Assembly: GCF_022012475.1 (NCBI RefSeq)
Contig: NZ_JAKLWS010000005.1
Span: 124,001-188,000, forward strand
Reading direction: 5' to 3'
Source of the DNA: Rhodohalobacter sulfatireducens
GTDB lineage: Bacteria; Bacteroidota; Rhodothermia; Balneolales; Balneolaceae
DNA length: 64,000 nt
Shown piece after piece: positions 18,695-28,867 of the stretch. Both the position numbers and the translations under genes were made by a program. The notes below the pieces were generated by a model, which worked only from the letters and a program-made list of their open reading frames with translations, ran no database searches and was not told the origin of the DNA. Position 1 is the first letter of the stretch; each line of letters opens with the position of its first letter.

Positions 18695-19417
18695 TCAAGA
18701 CTGAGTAATCGTCTGCATCAGTTTTCTTTTTGCTACCGGTAAGATCGTTTGATTAAATGGGAACTCCAGGCTTGTATCGAAAGCATAAGTAGCGGGGTTG
18801 GGTAGTTCTTTTTGCTCGCGAATAAGATCGAGTTTGATGGAACCGGGTGAAAGGTGAGCGCCCCCCTGCCGAAGTGCTTTTAAAAAATGAGTTTTCAATG
18901 ATCGATACTGATCATCCGCACTTTGAAAAATGGAAACCTCAAACCGAAAAAGATTGATTTTCAATTCCTGGTTATCCGGCACAAAAAAGTAGCCCTCATC
19001 TTTGTAGTTTGGCAAAATCCCTACGTGTTCAACAGAAAGTTCTTTCTCCACATATTCATGAATGGCAATCCCCTCATGAATCACCTTATCCATTTTTGGA
19101 AGTGCCCACCGGATCAGATCCTCCACAGCTTTCAAGTCCGTTCCATCTACAAAAACAACGTCGTGTTCAATTGTACGGTTCACCCAGTCGATTTTACTGA
19201 TTCGTTTCGGAAATTTACTTCGAAGATCTTCTAATCGGTCAATCACATCCTGCATAGTTCGTCGAATATCGATCAACATACTCAGGTGAGGATAAACTTT
19301 GTAATATTGAAACTCAGTGGAGATTTTTTTGAGTTCTGCCAGAACAATGTATTGCCGTTTTTCAACATCGTCCCTGATTTTAGTAAATAGGTTGATATTC
19401 AGACGTGATTCTGCCAT
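18695..19417 (-). CDS. Conserved-looking protein of unknown function
   Basis: A 240-residue soluble protein that I do not recognise. It has no signal peptide or membrane segment. The N-terminal half is helical and charged (ELKKISTEFQYYKVYPHLSM, RRTMQDVIDRLEDLRSKFPK), followed by a mixed region (IEHDVVFVDGTDLKAVEDLI). The C-terminal half begins near GYFFVPDNQE and looks beta-rich. Coding is supported by composition, length and a strong Shine-Dalgarno (AGGAGGT on the minus strand) 5 nt before the ATG at 19417. It is convergent with the S9 peptidase and divergent from the deacetylase. No functional call is justified. Confidence 0.72.
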   Translation of the reverse strand: MAESRLNINLFTKIRDDVEKRQYIVLAELKKISTEFQYYKVYPHLSMLIDIRRTMQDVIDRLEDLRSKFPKRISKIDWVNRTIEHDVVFVDGTDLKAVEDLIRWALPKMDKVIHEGIAIHEYVEKELSVEHVGILPNYKDEGYFFVPDNQELKINLFRFEVSIFQSADDQYRSLKTHFLKALRQGGAHLSPGSIKLDLIREQKELPNPATYAFDTSLEFPFNQTILPVAKRKLMQTITQS

Positions 19418-19422
19418 CGTTT

Positions 19423-19429
19423 ACCTCCT
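19423..19429 (-). promoter_or_regulatory. Strong Shine-Dalgarno
   Basis: On the minus strand this reads AGGAGGT, 5 nt before the ATG at 19417. Most genes in this window have weak or no visible Shine-Dalgarno, so this site fixes the start of the unknown 240-residue gene and suggests efficient translation. Confidence 0.7.
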
Positions 19430-19596
19430 GTGATGATTTGATGGGATATTAGCTTATAAACGCTATTTAAAAGCAAGGATTTTGTCAAGCTTAAAAATTT
19501 ATTGGTTTTCTTTATTTGTGAAGTACTAATTGACCTCGACGATTAACTATTTTATCACTCCATTAAATCGACCTAAAATTCAGAGGAAATAATTCA

Positions 19597-20421
19597 TTGA
19601 AATCCGTTATTAATTTTTCTTACACAATACTCCTCTTTTTTTGCCTGATTATTTTTACATCATCTTGCAGTGATTCATCAAAAAAATTAGATACTGAAAT
19701 TGAACCCTGTACTCAATTTGACTGTATCCAGGGCGCTGTCGTTCGCGGAGATTCAACCCGGAAAAATCTCGCTCTCATCTTTTCAGGTGACTCCTTTGCC
19801 GATGGAGGTGATCACATTCAATCTGTTTTGGCTGAATATGATATTAAGGCTTCGTTTTTCTTTACGGGAAATTTCTACAGGAATCCGGAATTCCGGGATC
19901 TGATCATAAATTTGAATGATGACGGGCACTATCTCGGGGCTCATTCCGATCGCCATCTGCTTTACAACGACTGGGAGAAGCGCGACAGCCTGCTGGTGAC
20001 CTATTCTGAGTTTACAGAGGATGTAACAAATAACTACAAGGAGATGGAAAGGTTCGGTATCAAGAAAGAAGCGGCTCAATATTATCTACCGCCCTACGAG
20101 TGGTACAATTCAACCATTGCAAGCTGGACTGATTCTCTCGGCCTACAGCTTATCAATATGACATACGGTACCCTCTCACACGCTGACTATACAATTCCCC
20201 AGATGTCAAATTACAGGGACAGCGATGAAATCTTTGAGAGCATAATAGAATACGAGTCAAAAGATCCAAATGGGCTGAACGGGTTTATGCTCCTGATTCA
20301 CATAGGTACAGATCCTAAACGGACAGATAAGTTTTACAGGAAACTGGAACCCTTAATCACTGAACTGAGATCAAAGCAGTATGAATTTGTTCGTGTGGAC
20401 GAGCTGTTAAAGATCAACTGA
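19597..20421 (+). CDS. Polysaccharide deacetylase-like lipoprotein
   Basis: A 274-residue NodB-fold protein. The TTG start at 19597 is preceded by AGAGGA (19582-19587). A signal peptide ends in TSSC, a lipobox-like site, so it is probably a membrane-anchored lipoprotein. NodB motif 1, normally TFDDG, reads LIFSGDSFADGG. The metal-binding His pair is kept as HSDRH, motif 3 as YYLPPYEWY, and the late motif as LLIHIG. Such enzymes remove N-acetyl groups from cell-surface glycans with a divalent metal. The changed first motif leaves the catalytic base uncertain. An ATP-grasp protein and a GT2 lie just downstream, suggesting a small surface-glycan patch. Confidence 0.8.
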   Translation: MKSVINFSYTILLFFCLIIFTSSCSDSSKKLDTEIEPCTQFDCIQGAVVRGDSTRKNLALIFSGDSFADGGDHIQSVLAEYDIKASFFFTGNFYRNPEFRDLIINLNDDGHYLGAHSDRHLLYNDWEKRDSLLVTYSEFTEDVTNNYKEMERFGIKKEAAQYYLPPYEWYNSTIASWTDSLGLQLINMTYGTLSHADYTIPQMSNYRDSDEIFESIIEYESKDPNGLNGFMLLIHIGTDPKRTDKFYRKLEPLITELRSKQYEFVRVDELLKIN

Positions 20422-20429
20422 ACTGTCAT

Positions 20430-21590
20430 TTATCTTTTCGAGAACACTTCTTTAAGAACTTTATCTGTCATTTCACCAAATAGCGGGCCTTTTACTAATT
20501 GTTGAAATAGAATTCCCTGGCTTTTAAGGTTTGTTTCAATTAAAACCGGGATACCATCTTTGTTAATGCCAAAATCCCAAGAGGCTATATCGCAATAGAG
20601 ATTTTCTTGATGAAGCTTCTTCACTTTCTCTTTCAATTCCCTAAAATTAGGAATGGTAACATTACCAAAAGAAGTATTCGTATAAGGATGCTCGGAATAT
20701 TTCTTAAGGGTTTTATGATAAGCCAACTCATTCAAGGTTCCATCGGCTCCTATTCCACAACAAAACCCTCCTTCATTCATATTATCTAAATAGTGTCCAT
20801 TATTCCCCGCTCTGAATAATTTCGAGATAATCTCAATTTTGTTTCGATTCCTGAAACTTGTCAGTTTTACAGTATTAAGCGAATGTGGATAAACGGCATT
20901 TAAACTTTTATGCTGAGTTATCTTTTCCTGGATAATAAACCCGGAACGATACAAATCGAGTAAGTTTTTAAACGAAATTTTCTTGTCATTCAAGAAGATT
21001 GAACCACTGTTACTCATTAAAATATTTACGTTCCTGCCTGCTCCGCTTTGAACCGAGGGTTTAATGATTACGGGCTCATCCAGATTTAAAATCTTTTCAA
21101 TGATCTCTTTTTGATCCAGTTGCTGATATGAATCATCATAAAATTCACTCCTGATATATCTTGCGACGGTTTTTGGCTGCAAAACAATTGAAAATATCTT
21201 GTTGTACTGATTTTTATCTGAGAATGAATGAGCCATCCTCGCATCATTGAAGTAGGGTTCTATGTATTGGTAAAACAGATATTCAGAAATGTACCGGTGG
21301 TTATCCAATCCATTGTGAGAACAAAAAAACTCGTGCCAATCCGGGTTAATTCTCAAGCCAAATTCTTTATAATATCTTTTTATTTCACTCTTTCTACTCT
21401 TTGAAAGCGATTTTTTTGTGCGGATTGATCGAGTTTTGTAATTATAGATTAATGAGTGAGAACGTTTTTCTACTCTCACGGTATGAGCCCATCTATGATA
21501 ATTTTCCACATATTTTAAGGGGTATAAAAATATGTAGAGAATACACTTATAAGCCCCGAGCGATCGAATCAGATACAGAATTTTTTTCAT
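20430..21590 (-). CDS. Sugar-transfer-associated ATP-grasp protein
   Basis: A 386-residue protein of the ATP-grasp family found in polysaccharide biosynthesis loci. A hydrophobic N-terminal stretch (~10-30) may touch the membrane. The ATP-binding lysine region reads DEPVIIKPSVQSGAGRNV (~172-189). The metal-binding end reads WDFGINKDGIPVLIETNLKS, with Asp, Glu and Asn where ATP-grasp enzymes bind Mg. Members are thought to ligate carboxylates to amines, possibly amino acids to sugar acids; the substrate here is unknown. It is convergent with the deacetylase (8-bp gap) and divergent from the GT2. Confidence 0.78.
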   Translation of the reverse strand: MKKILYLIRSLGAYKCILYIFLYPLKYVENYHRWAHTVRVEKRSHSLIYNYKTRSIRTKKSLSKSRKSEIKRYYKEFGLRINPDWHEFFCSHNGLDNHRYISEYLFYQYIEPYFNDARMAHSFSDKNQYNKIFSIVLQPKTVARYIRSEFYDDSYQQLDQKEIIEKILNLDEPVIIKPSVQSGAGRNVNILMSNSGSIFLNDKKISFKNLLDLYRSGFIIQEKITQHKSLNAVYPHSLNTVKLTSFRNRNKIEIISKLFRAGNNGHYLDNMNEGGFCCGIGADGTLNELAYHKTLKKYSEHPYTNTSFGNVTIPNFRELKEKVKKLHQENLYCDIASWDFGINKDGIPVLIETNLKSQGILFQQLVKGPLFGEMTDKVLKEVFSKR

Positions 21591-21708
21591 CGGTTAGTCA
21601 AATAATTGAATAATCTTATAAACTTTTGCGATATTCAGTTTTGATAAAGCTTGTGGCTATCTAGAACAATATCCCAAAATATCGTTTGTAAAACTATCTA
21701 TTTGATCA

Positions 21709-22692
21709 ATGAGTGAAATCGGTGATTCGACAGAAAAAAAGCCATTGCTATCGGTGATCATCCCGGTTTATAATGTTGAGGATTATGTGAGAGACACCCT
21801 GGACTCGGTTCGAAATCAATCCTATAAAAATGTGGAGTTCATTGTTATAAACGATGGTTCAACGGACTCAAGTGGTGATATCATTGAAGAGTATCGAGCA
21901 AAAGACGATCGCTTCCGAATTTATCATCAGGAAAATGTAGGACTATCTACAACACGAAACCGCGGCCTGCGTAAGGCTCAGGGTGATATTATCTACTTTT
22001 TCGATAGTGATGATGTTCTAATTGAAGGTGCGTTCGAAAAAGTCATTGACCGGATGCAGGACACAGACAGTCAGATAGTTTTTTTTGGCCTTATGCTGAT
22101 CAATAAAGATGGAAAGAAGGCCCGTGGTTATACCGTAAAAAAACGTTCAGATGTAGAAAAACCGATCAAGGGCAAAGTTTTTTTGCAACAGATGATCACA
22201 TCAAAAACGTATGGTGCCGTTGTTCAAAAATATTTTATTCGAAAATCTTTTCTTGAAAAAACCAATTTGACCTTCGAAGACAATCAAATCCACGAAGATG
22301 AATCCTTTACATTGGAGACACTCTGCCTGGCTGATCGAATAACCTCTTTTTCTGAAACGATGATAAAAAAACGCTTAAGAGAACACTCGATCATGTCTAC
22401 TTCAAAAGGGATCAAGAATGTAGAGGGATGGGCAAGAGCTATCGAACGGGTACTTAATTTCATCAATAAGAATGATATTGACGAACGAACCAGGGAAGCA
22501 GTATTGACCCGGTTGAGAACTATTGCACATACAGCCATTCGAACACTCAGAAATTTAGATCACCCCAAAAAGCCAGTTGAACACTACCTGCCTAATGAAA
22601 CGCAGAATAACTTGGGTTTTTTAGTCAAAGCGCATGCAAAATCTACATTTCTCTATAGAGTCTTTAAGTTTATAAATAGAAAGATCGGGTAG
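21709..22692 (+). CDS. Family 2 glycosyltransferase
   Basis: A 327-residue GT-A fold glycosyltransferase. It has the nucleotide-binding N-terminus (LSVIIPVYNVEDYVRDTLDS), the NDGSTDSS motif, NRGLRKAQGDIIYFFDSDD with a DXD-like metal site, and HEDESFT, which resembles the catalytic-base region. It transfers a sugar from a nucleotide donor to a surface glycan. No membrane helix is seen. It sits beside an ATP-grasp and a deacetylase gene, without polymerase or export genes, so it probably decorates a glycan made elsewhere. Confidence 0.88.
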   Translation: MSEIGDSTEKKPLLSVIIPVYNVEDYVRDTLDSVRNQSYKNVEFIVINDGSTDSSGDIIEEYRAKDDRFRIYHQENVGLSTTRNRGLRKAQGDIIYFFDSDDVLIEGAFEKVIDRMQDTDSQIVFFGLMLINKDGKKARGYTVKKRSDVEKPIKGKVFLQQMITSKTYGAVVQKYFIRKSFLEKTNLTFEDNQIHEDESFTLETLCLADRITSFSETMIKKRLREHSIMSTSKGIKNVEGWARAIERVLNFINKNDIDERTREAVLTRLRTIAHTAIRTLRNLDHPKKPVEHYLPNETQNNLGFLVKAHAKSTFLYRVFKFINRKIG

Positions 22693-22751
22693 ATTTACTG
22701 AGAACTAACTGTCTCATTTAATTCGGCGTTGAGAATGAAAGATCTTTTACT

Positions 22752-22857
22752 GGTGCCAAAGCTCTGCTTTGTAACGCTATTCCGGAAGCTCCGCTTCCAT
22801 TATTTTTTAGTTGAAGCAGAGCTTCTAGAGGTCGTTCCGAAGGAGGACCTTCGGAAC
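22752..22857. repeat. Composite hairpin repeat, copy B
   Basis: Same layout as 18525-18636: a first hairpin (22752-22777), a long hairpin (ggaagctccgcttcca, 22784-22799, with its complement at ~22810-22826), and a 24-nt palindrome starting GTTCCGAAGG (22834-22857) followed by GAGTTG. It lies between the convergent GT2 and M49-like genes. Arm sequences differ from copy A with matching changes on both sides, so structure seems conserved. Confidence 0.65.
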
Positions 22858-22914
22858 GAGTTGCAACGAGTTTAATATGCCTCTGCGCCTCCCAGCGCTC
22901 TCAGCGGTTACCCC

Positions 22915-24588
22915 CTACTCAATACCTAACACATCTTTCCCTTGCTCAAACACAATATCCGTAGGAATTCCTGCATTGGCCAGGCGGTCAAGGGAGTTCT
23001 GCAGTTGCGGCATCATCTGGCCGTACTCCTCGACAAAATTAGCCACACCTTCATAATCCCCATCTCCCTGGAAGGTGAGAATTCGATTTGAGAGTGAGTT
23101 TGTTACCTCCTGCATCTGGTCAAATTCTACTCTCCAGGCTTCCTGATCATCATCATACGTGATGGCACCGTTCTCGACGAAATAGTTGAACCGAATGAGG
23201 TTGGCCATCCCGTGAGCACTGCTGGTTCCGAATCGAATGGAACGGAAAATACTGGCAACGAATGTGGTGTAGTTTTCTTCGATACTTCCGTCCGTAACCA
23301 TTCCGTCGTTTCGGAGTTCGTTAATCATGTACAATCCTAACACATCGGCTTTGCCCTCTTCAAGCGCTGATGAGTGTTCCCTCAGAGCTTCCCGTACGGT
23401 TCCGTTTCCGTTGATCGTATTCTTGATTCCCAGCCCGTGAGCCACTTCATGAAACATCGTGTTGCTGAAGAAAGCGTCAAATGTCAGATACTGCCTCTGC
23501 TCTTCCACAATCAGCATATCGGCGATGTCCACCAGAATTTTATCGTACTTGGCACGCATGGCGTTTTTCAACTGGAGGCGTCGCGTTCCTTTTGCGAGCT
23601 GAACTTCTTCATCATTTGGCAGGTTGATCGCAATGGTTTTGGAACCCGCATTGGCATCACCGGCGTAGTAGACCGCATCGTAGGCGTTGAGGTCTGAATC
23701 GCGGCCCGGTTCTTCCTGTTTGTATTCTTCCGGAACCGGCAATCCCTCCTGCAGCTCAGGGAGCACTTCCGCATATCGCGAGAGTCGGTCACTCCATTCC
23801 TGGTCTTTGATCAGCACAAACGTTTCGTGTGCGGCTTTGTACCCATAAAGCTGATCTTCATACGTTTCAATGGGCCCGATCACCACCTCAATCGTGTTCT
23901 CTTTCATATCCAGCCACGCCATATCGCTGGCTTGATAGTCGTCAGTCAACAGCGCTTCGGCCCGTAAATTCAGGTACTCCCTCAAGCCGAGATCTTCCGC
24001 CAGTTCGGCCGCTTCTCTCAATTTCTCGGATGCCAGTTGATGTTGCTCGGCAAACTCCTCGTGATACGGAATGGTCATCAAATTTCCGGATTCATCTCGT
24101 CGAACCAGCGTATACAGATCATCTTTTGTTTCAGAATCCCACGCTTCGAACTCCTCTTTGGTCATATCTGCGGGATAGAAATTAGCGCCGGCCGGTTTGG
24201 GGCCAAATCCGTCGACAAAGGGTTCATCTCCATTCAGGCGATCCCACGGGCCATAATTGATCTCAGCAAATTCTCTTAACTGCTCGCTGTCCAATTGGTC
24301 CATCAACTCACTTTTATCCCCATATGCTTCCATCCAGAACACTTCCTCCATCGCCTGGCCGGCATCGATCAGCAGTGAAATAATCTGCCGCTGGTTGTCG
24401 GAAAGCTGACTCAAATCAGCATTCAGTTCAAACGACGTGTATTGATCGAGACGGTCGTCAATCGTCATCTCATCTGAGGAGGCCGACTCGGACATCTCCC
24501 CCGATTCCTGTCCGCCGCATCCGGTAAGCAGAAGTCCTGTAAATAGTAAAGATAGAATTGAAAAAATGGTTGCCAAGCTTTTCATCAT
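22915..24588 (-). CDS. M49-like (dipeptidyl-peptidase III-type) zinc lipoprotein
   Basis: A 557-residue lipoprotein (signal peptide and LLTGC lipobox, Cys ~24). The zinc site is HEVAHGLG (His380, Glu381, His384) followed by EEGKAD (Glu410-Asp415). This order and ~26-residue spacing resemble M49 peptidases, which have HEXXXH then EECRAE. Here the first motif is the shorter HEXXH. The N-terminal ~340 residues are largely acidic and helical, as in M49. It is probably an exopeptidase acting on short peptides at the cell surface. A divergent NUDIX-associated M49 relative is the alternative. Confidence 0.75.
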   Translation of the reverse strand: MMKSLATIFSILSLLFTGLLLTGCGGQESGEMSESASSDEMTIDDRLDQYTSFELNADLSQLSDNQRQIISLLIDAGQAMEEVFWMEAYGDKSELMDQLDSEQLREFAEINYGPWDRLNGDEPFVDGFGPKPAGANFYPADMTKEEFEAWDSETKDDLYTLVRRDESGNLMTIPYHEEFAEQHQLASEKLREAAELAEDLGLREYLNLRAEALLTDDYQASDMAWLDMKENTIEVVIGPIETYEDQLYGYKAAHETFVLIKDQEWSDRLSRYAEVLPELQEGLPVPEEYKQEEPGRDSDLNAYDAVYYAGDANAGSKTIAINLPNDEEVQLAKGTRRLQLKNAMRAKYDKILVDIADMLIVEEQRQYLTFDAFFSNTMFHEVAHGLGIKNTINGNGTVREALREHSSALEEGKADVLGLYMINELRNDGMVTDGSIEENYTTFVASIFRSIRFGTSSAHGMANLIRFNYFVENGAITYDDDQEAWRVEFDQMQEVTNSLSNRILTFQGDGDYEGVANFVEEYGQMMPQLQNSLDRLANAGIPTDIVFEQGKDVLGIE

Positions 24589-24805
24589 GGTTGGTTGAGT
24601 CTTTTGAAATTTGTGGATTCCTGAAATCTATGAAATTTGATTGGGATGTGCGATTGGGAATTTACTAGAATTTGGTACTCATATTTGTTTTCAACTTGCC
24701 TTATTCAAGAAATTTGCTGTGCTAATTATTATGATTTAATATGTAAATCACTAAGCAAAATCATACCAGTAATAATTCATTGTAATAACAACCTAATCAT
24801 TCATC

Positions 24806-25348
24806 ATGGAAGAGATTAATTGGATTGAATATTTGACAGCTTTTGGTTCAGTAACAACTCCAATCTTAGTTTTATTACTTTCCGCAATAGGTTGGCGGAT
24901 CAGAACTAGACTTGAAAGAAAAATGGAGTTAGAGGATAAACTACGTGATGATAGGATTGAAGCGTACAATAAAATTTTAGAACCATTTATAATTCTATTA
25001 ATGACTGATCAAGCTTGGAAAGCTGACCCTAAAAACAGGAAAAGAGACAAAAATAAATTAGCTCAAGAAAAAATGCTGTCATTAGATTATAAAGAACAAG
25101 CTTTTAAGCTTTCATTAGTTGGCTCCGATTCGGTAGTAAAATCATATAATAATCTAATGCAATATTTTTACAGCATGGACAATACTCAACAAGAGGCAAA
25201 AAATGCTGATCCAAAAATTATGATGTCATTATTAGGAAAATTTCTGCTAGAAATTAGAAAAAGCATGGGAAATCAAGTAACATCATTGGACAATTGGGAC
25301 ATGCTTGAATGGTTTCTGACTGACGCACGAAAATATAGAGATGGTTAA
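24806..25348 (+). CDS. Orphan membrane-anchored protein, AT-rich
   Basis: A 180-residue protein of unknown function. One N-terminal hydrophobic segment (~14-32) precedes a basic stretch (RIRTRLERK) and an entirely alpha-helical, charged cytoplasmic part. No enzymatic motif is visible. The gene and its flanks are clearly more AT-rich than the surrounding genes, which suggests horizontal acquisition. It is followed by ~150 bp without a gene and then the toxin-antitoxin cassette on the other strand. Similar single-helix plus coiled-helix proteins occur in defence or accessory islands, but I cannot assign it to one. Confidence 0.6.
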   Translation: MEEINWIEYLTAFGSVTTPILVLLLSAIGWRIRTRLERKMELEDKLRDDRIEAYNKILEPFIILLMTDQAWKADPKNRKRDKNKLAQEKMLSLDYKEQAFKLSLVGSDSVVKSYNNLMQYFYSMDNTQQEAKNADPKIMMSLLGKFLLEIRKSMGNQVTSLDNWDMLEWFLTDARKYRDG

Positions 25349-25497
25349 CATTATTATTTACTTAACTCACTCTTATTTGATTTTACGGTTAATCCCAAAT
25401 CCTACATATCGCAATTTTCCATTTTAGATCAATAGCTTCAATCAAAATTCTGAGATTCTGAGTCGAGGTCAGGCTGACGGATATCACACCCATCCAT

Positions 25498-25526
25498 AAA
25501 AAAAAGGCAGCCCGTTTCCAGGCTGC
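25498..25526 (-). terminator. Rho-independent terminator of the PIN/antitoxin cassette
   Basis: On the minus strand a GCAGCC/GGCTGC stem (25507-25512 and 25521-25526) is followed by a run of eight U (A-run at 25498-25505). It lies ~65 bp after the stop of the 61-residue gene. It is very similar to the katG terminator at 26316-26343. Confidence 0.85.
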
Positions 25527-25590
25527 TTATTCTTTAGTGATTTAATCCAAAACTTTTGCGAAAAAAAATTTGATTAACAGCTATTTCAGA

Positions 25591-25776
25591 TCAAAATGAT
25601 CTAACTCCTTCTCTTTCCGAGTTTTTAGAATTTTTTAAGAATTGGTCTTTCGCTGCTTTTCCTCTCTTTTTGTACCACTCTAACAACTCTTTGCGAGTCA
25701 AATCTTTCGTCTCTTCATAATTTTTTTCTCGAATTCTCCGAGTCGTTTCAACCGTATCAAAATCTTTATTCTTCAT
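25591..25776 (-). CDS. Probable antitoxin partner of the PIN protein
   Basis: A 61-residue, strongly charged protein. It resembles the short companions of stand-alone PIN toxins, beginning with FDTVETTRRIRE and containing YEETKDLTRKELLEWY, a pattern I recognise from such pairs. It has no visible DNA-binding fold. Its start overlaps the end of the PIN gene by 11 bp, so the order is toxin first, antitoxin second, the reverse of classical vapBC. A terminator follows. The antitoxin role is inferred from pairing and size. Confidence 0.65.
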   Translation of the reverse strand: MKNKDFDTVETTRRIREKNYEETKDLTRKELLEWYKKRGKAAKDQFLKNSKNSEREGVRSF

Positions 25777-26230
25777 AATTTATCACCTCGCGTGGTGAAT
25801 AAATGTCAATGGTTTTGAGCCCACTTTCTAAGTTAACGGCATTAAACAGCCGAATCTTATCATCATGGACAATATGCCGAAAATTCCAGCTACCTAAAAC
25901 ATCTACGTTGGCAAGTGAAGCCAGGGCGATATGTAAAGCATCATCACGGAATTTTGGCGTCAAAATTTCTTTTCTCAAATACTCTTCAGATAACTCAAGC
26001 GCTGATTCTGTGATTTCAAGTATTTCAGGATCATGTTCTATTAACTGTTTTAATATTCCCTTAACCGGATTAGGTGCTCTGCTGATTTCGTCAAATGTCA
26101 ATTCCGATAAGACAGGTAGATAATTTTTCAAACGAAAATCTTTCATCAGTCCGTTCGACCAACTCTTGAATTCTTTATCAAGGCAACCTCCAATCACAGA
26201 AGTATCCAGATATATTCTTGATATTTCCAT
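25766..26230 (-). CDS. PIN-domain toxin-like ribonuclease
   Basis: A 154-residue PIN-domain protein. The acidic residues expected to hold Mg are visible: Asp8-Thr-Ser in IYLDTSVIGG, Glu in ELTFDEIS, and Asp in RDDALHIALA. The C-terminal GSWNFRHIV is typical of the branch paired with a short FDTV-type antitoxin. These proteins cleave RNA and arrest growth when the antitoxin is lost. The gene is first in a two-gene unit and lies between two near-identical terminators, next to an AT-rich orphan. It could also be an inactive relic, but the active-site residues are intact. Confidence 0.8.
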   Translation of the reverse strand: MEISRIYLDTSVIGGCLDKEFKSWSNGLMKDFRLKNYLPVLSELTFDEISRAPNPVKGILKQLIEHDPEILEITESALELSEEYLRKEILTPKFRDDALHIALASLANVDVLGSWNFRHIVHDDKIRLFNAVNLESGLKTIDIYSPREVINYEE

Positions 26231-26315
26231 CTAATCGCGTCAATTAATTTTTGAAAAATCTACTTAAATGTTCTCTCAAACAATTAAGTAAATTATCTCA
26301 ACTCGAGAAAACAAA

Positions 26316-26343
26316 AAAGGCAACCCGTCTCCGAGCTGCCTTT
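26316..26343 (-). terminator. katG terminator (possibly bidirectional)
   Basis: aaaggcaac (26316-26324) pairs with gctgccttt (26335-26343) with one mismatch. On the minus strand it is followed by a U-run (A-run at 26313-26318). It lies ~58 bp after the katG stop and just upstream of the PIN gene. It differs from the terminator at 25498-25526 at only about four positions over the hairpin and tail. Confidence 0.8.
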
Positions 26344-26400
26344 CACCTTAATCAATGATTCTCGCCACAAAAGGTGTGGCAATAACCAATCCAACTCAAC

Positions 26401-28689
<2,289 letters not shown>

Positions 28690-28705
28690 TTATATCAACA
28701 TCATG

Positions 28706-28722
28706 ATTATTATATGAATAAT
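28706..28722 (-). promoter_or_regulatory. Possible Fur/PerR-type operator of katG
   Basis: ATTATT (28706-28711) and AATAAT (28717-28722) form an inverted repeat around five bases, 56 bp before the katG start. The shape and AT content resemble Fur-family boxes, which often control katG. The region is AT-rich, so chance is a real alternative. Confidence 0.3.
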
Positions 28723-28867
28723 TGCCACCAATCTACCAATTGATGTTTACTATCAGTTGTATTTGACTTGGTTATTACATCAACATTAAACAGTGCAGAA
28801 TTCAGGAACTTCTCTGGAACACGAAGAATTGCTTAATCAAAACCCAGGTACCGTAAGGTTTCCATTT

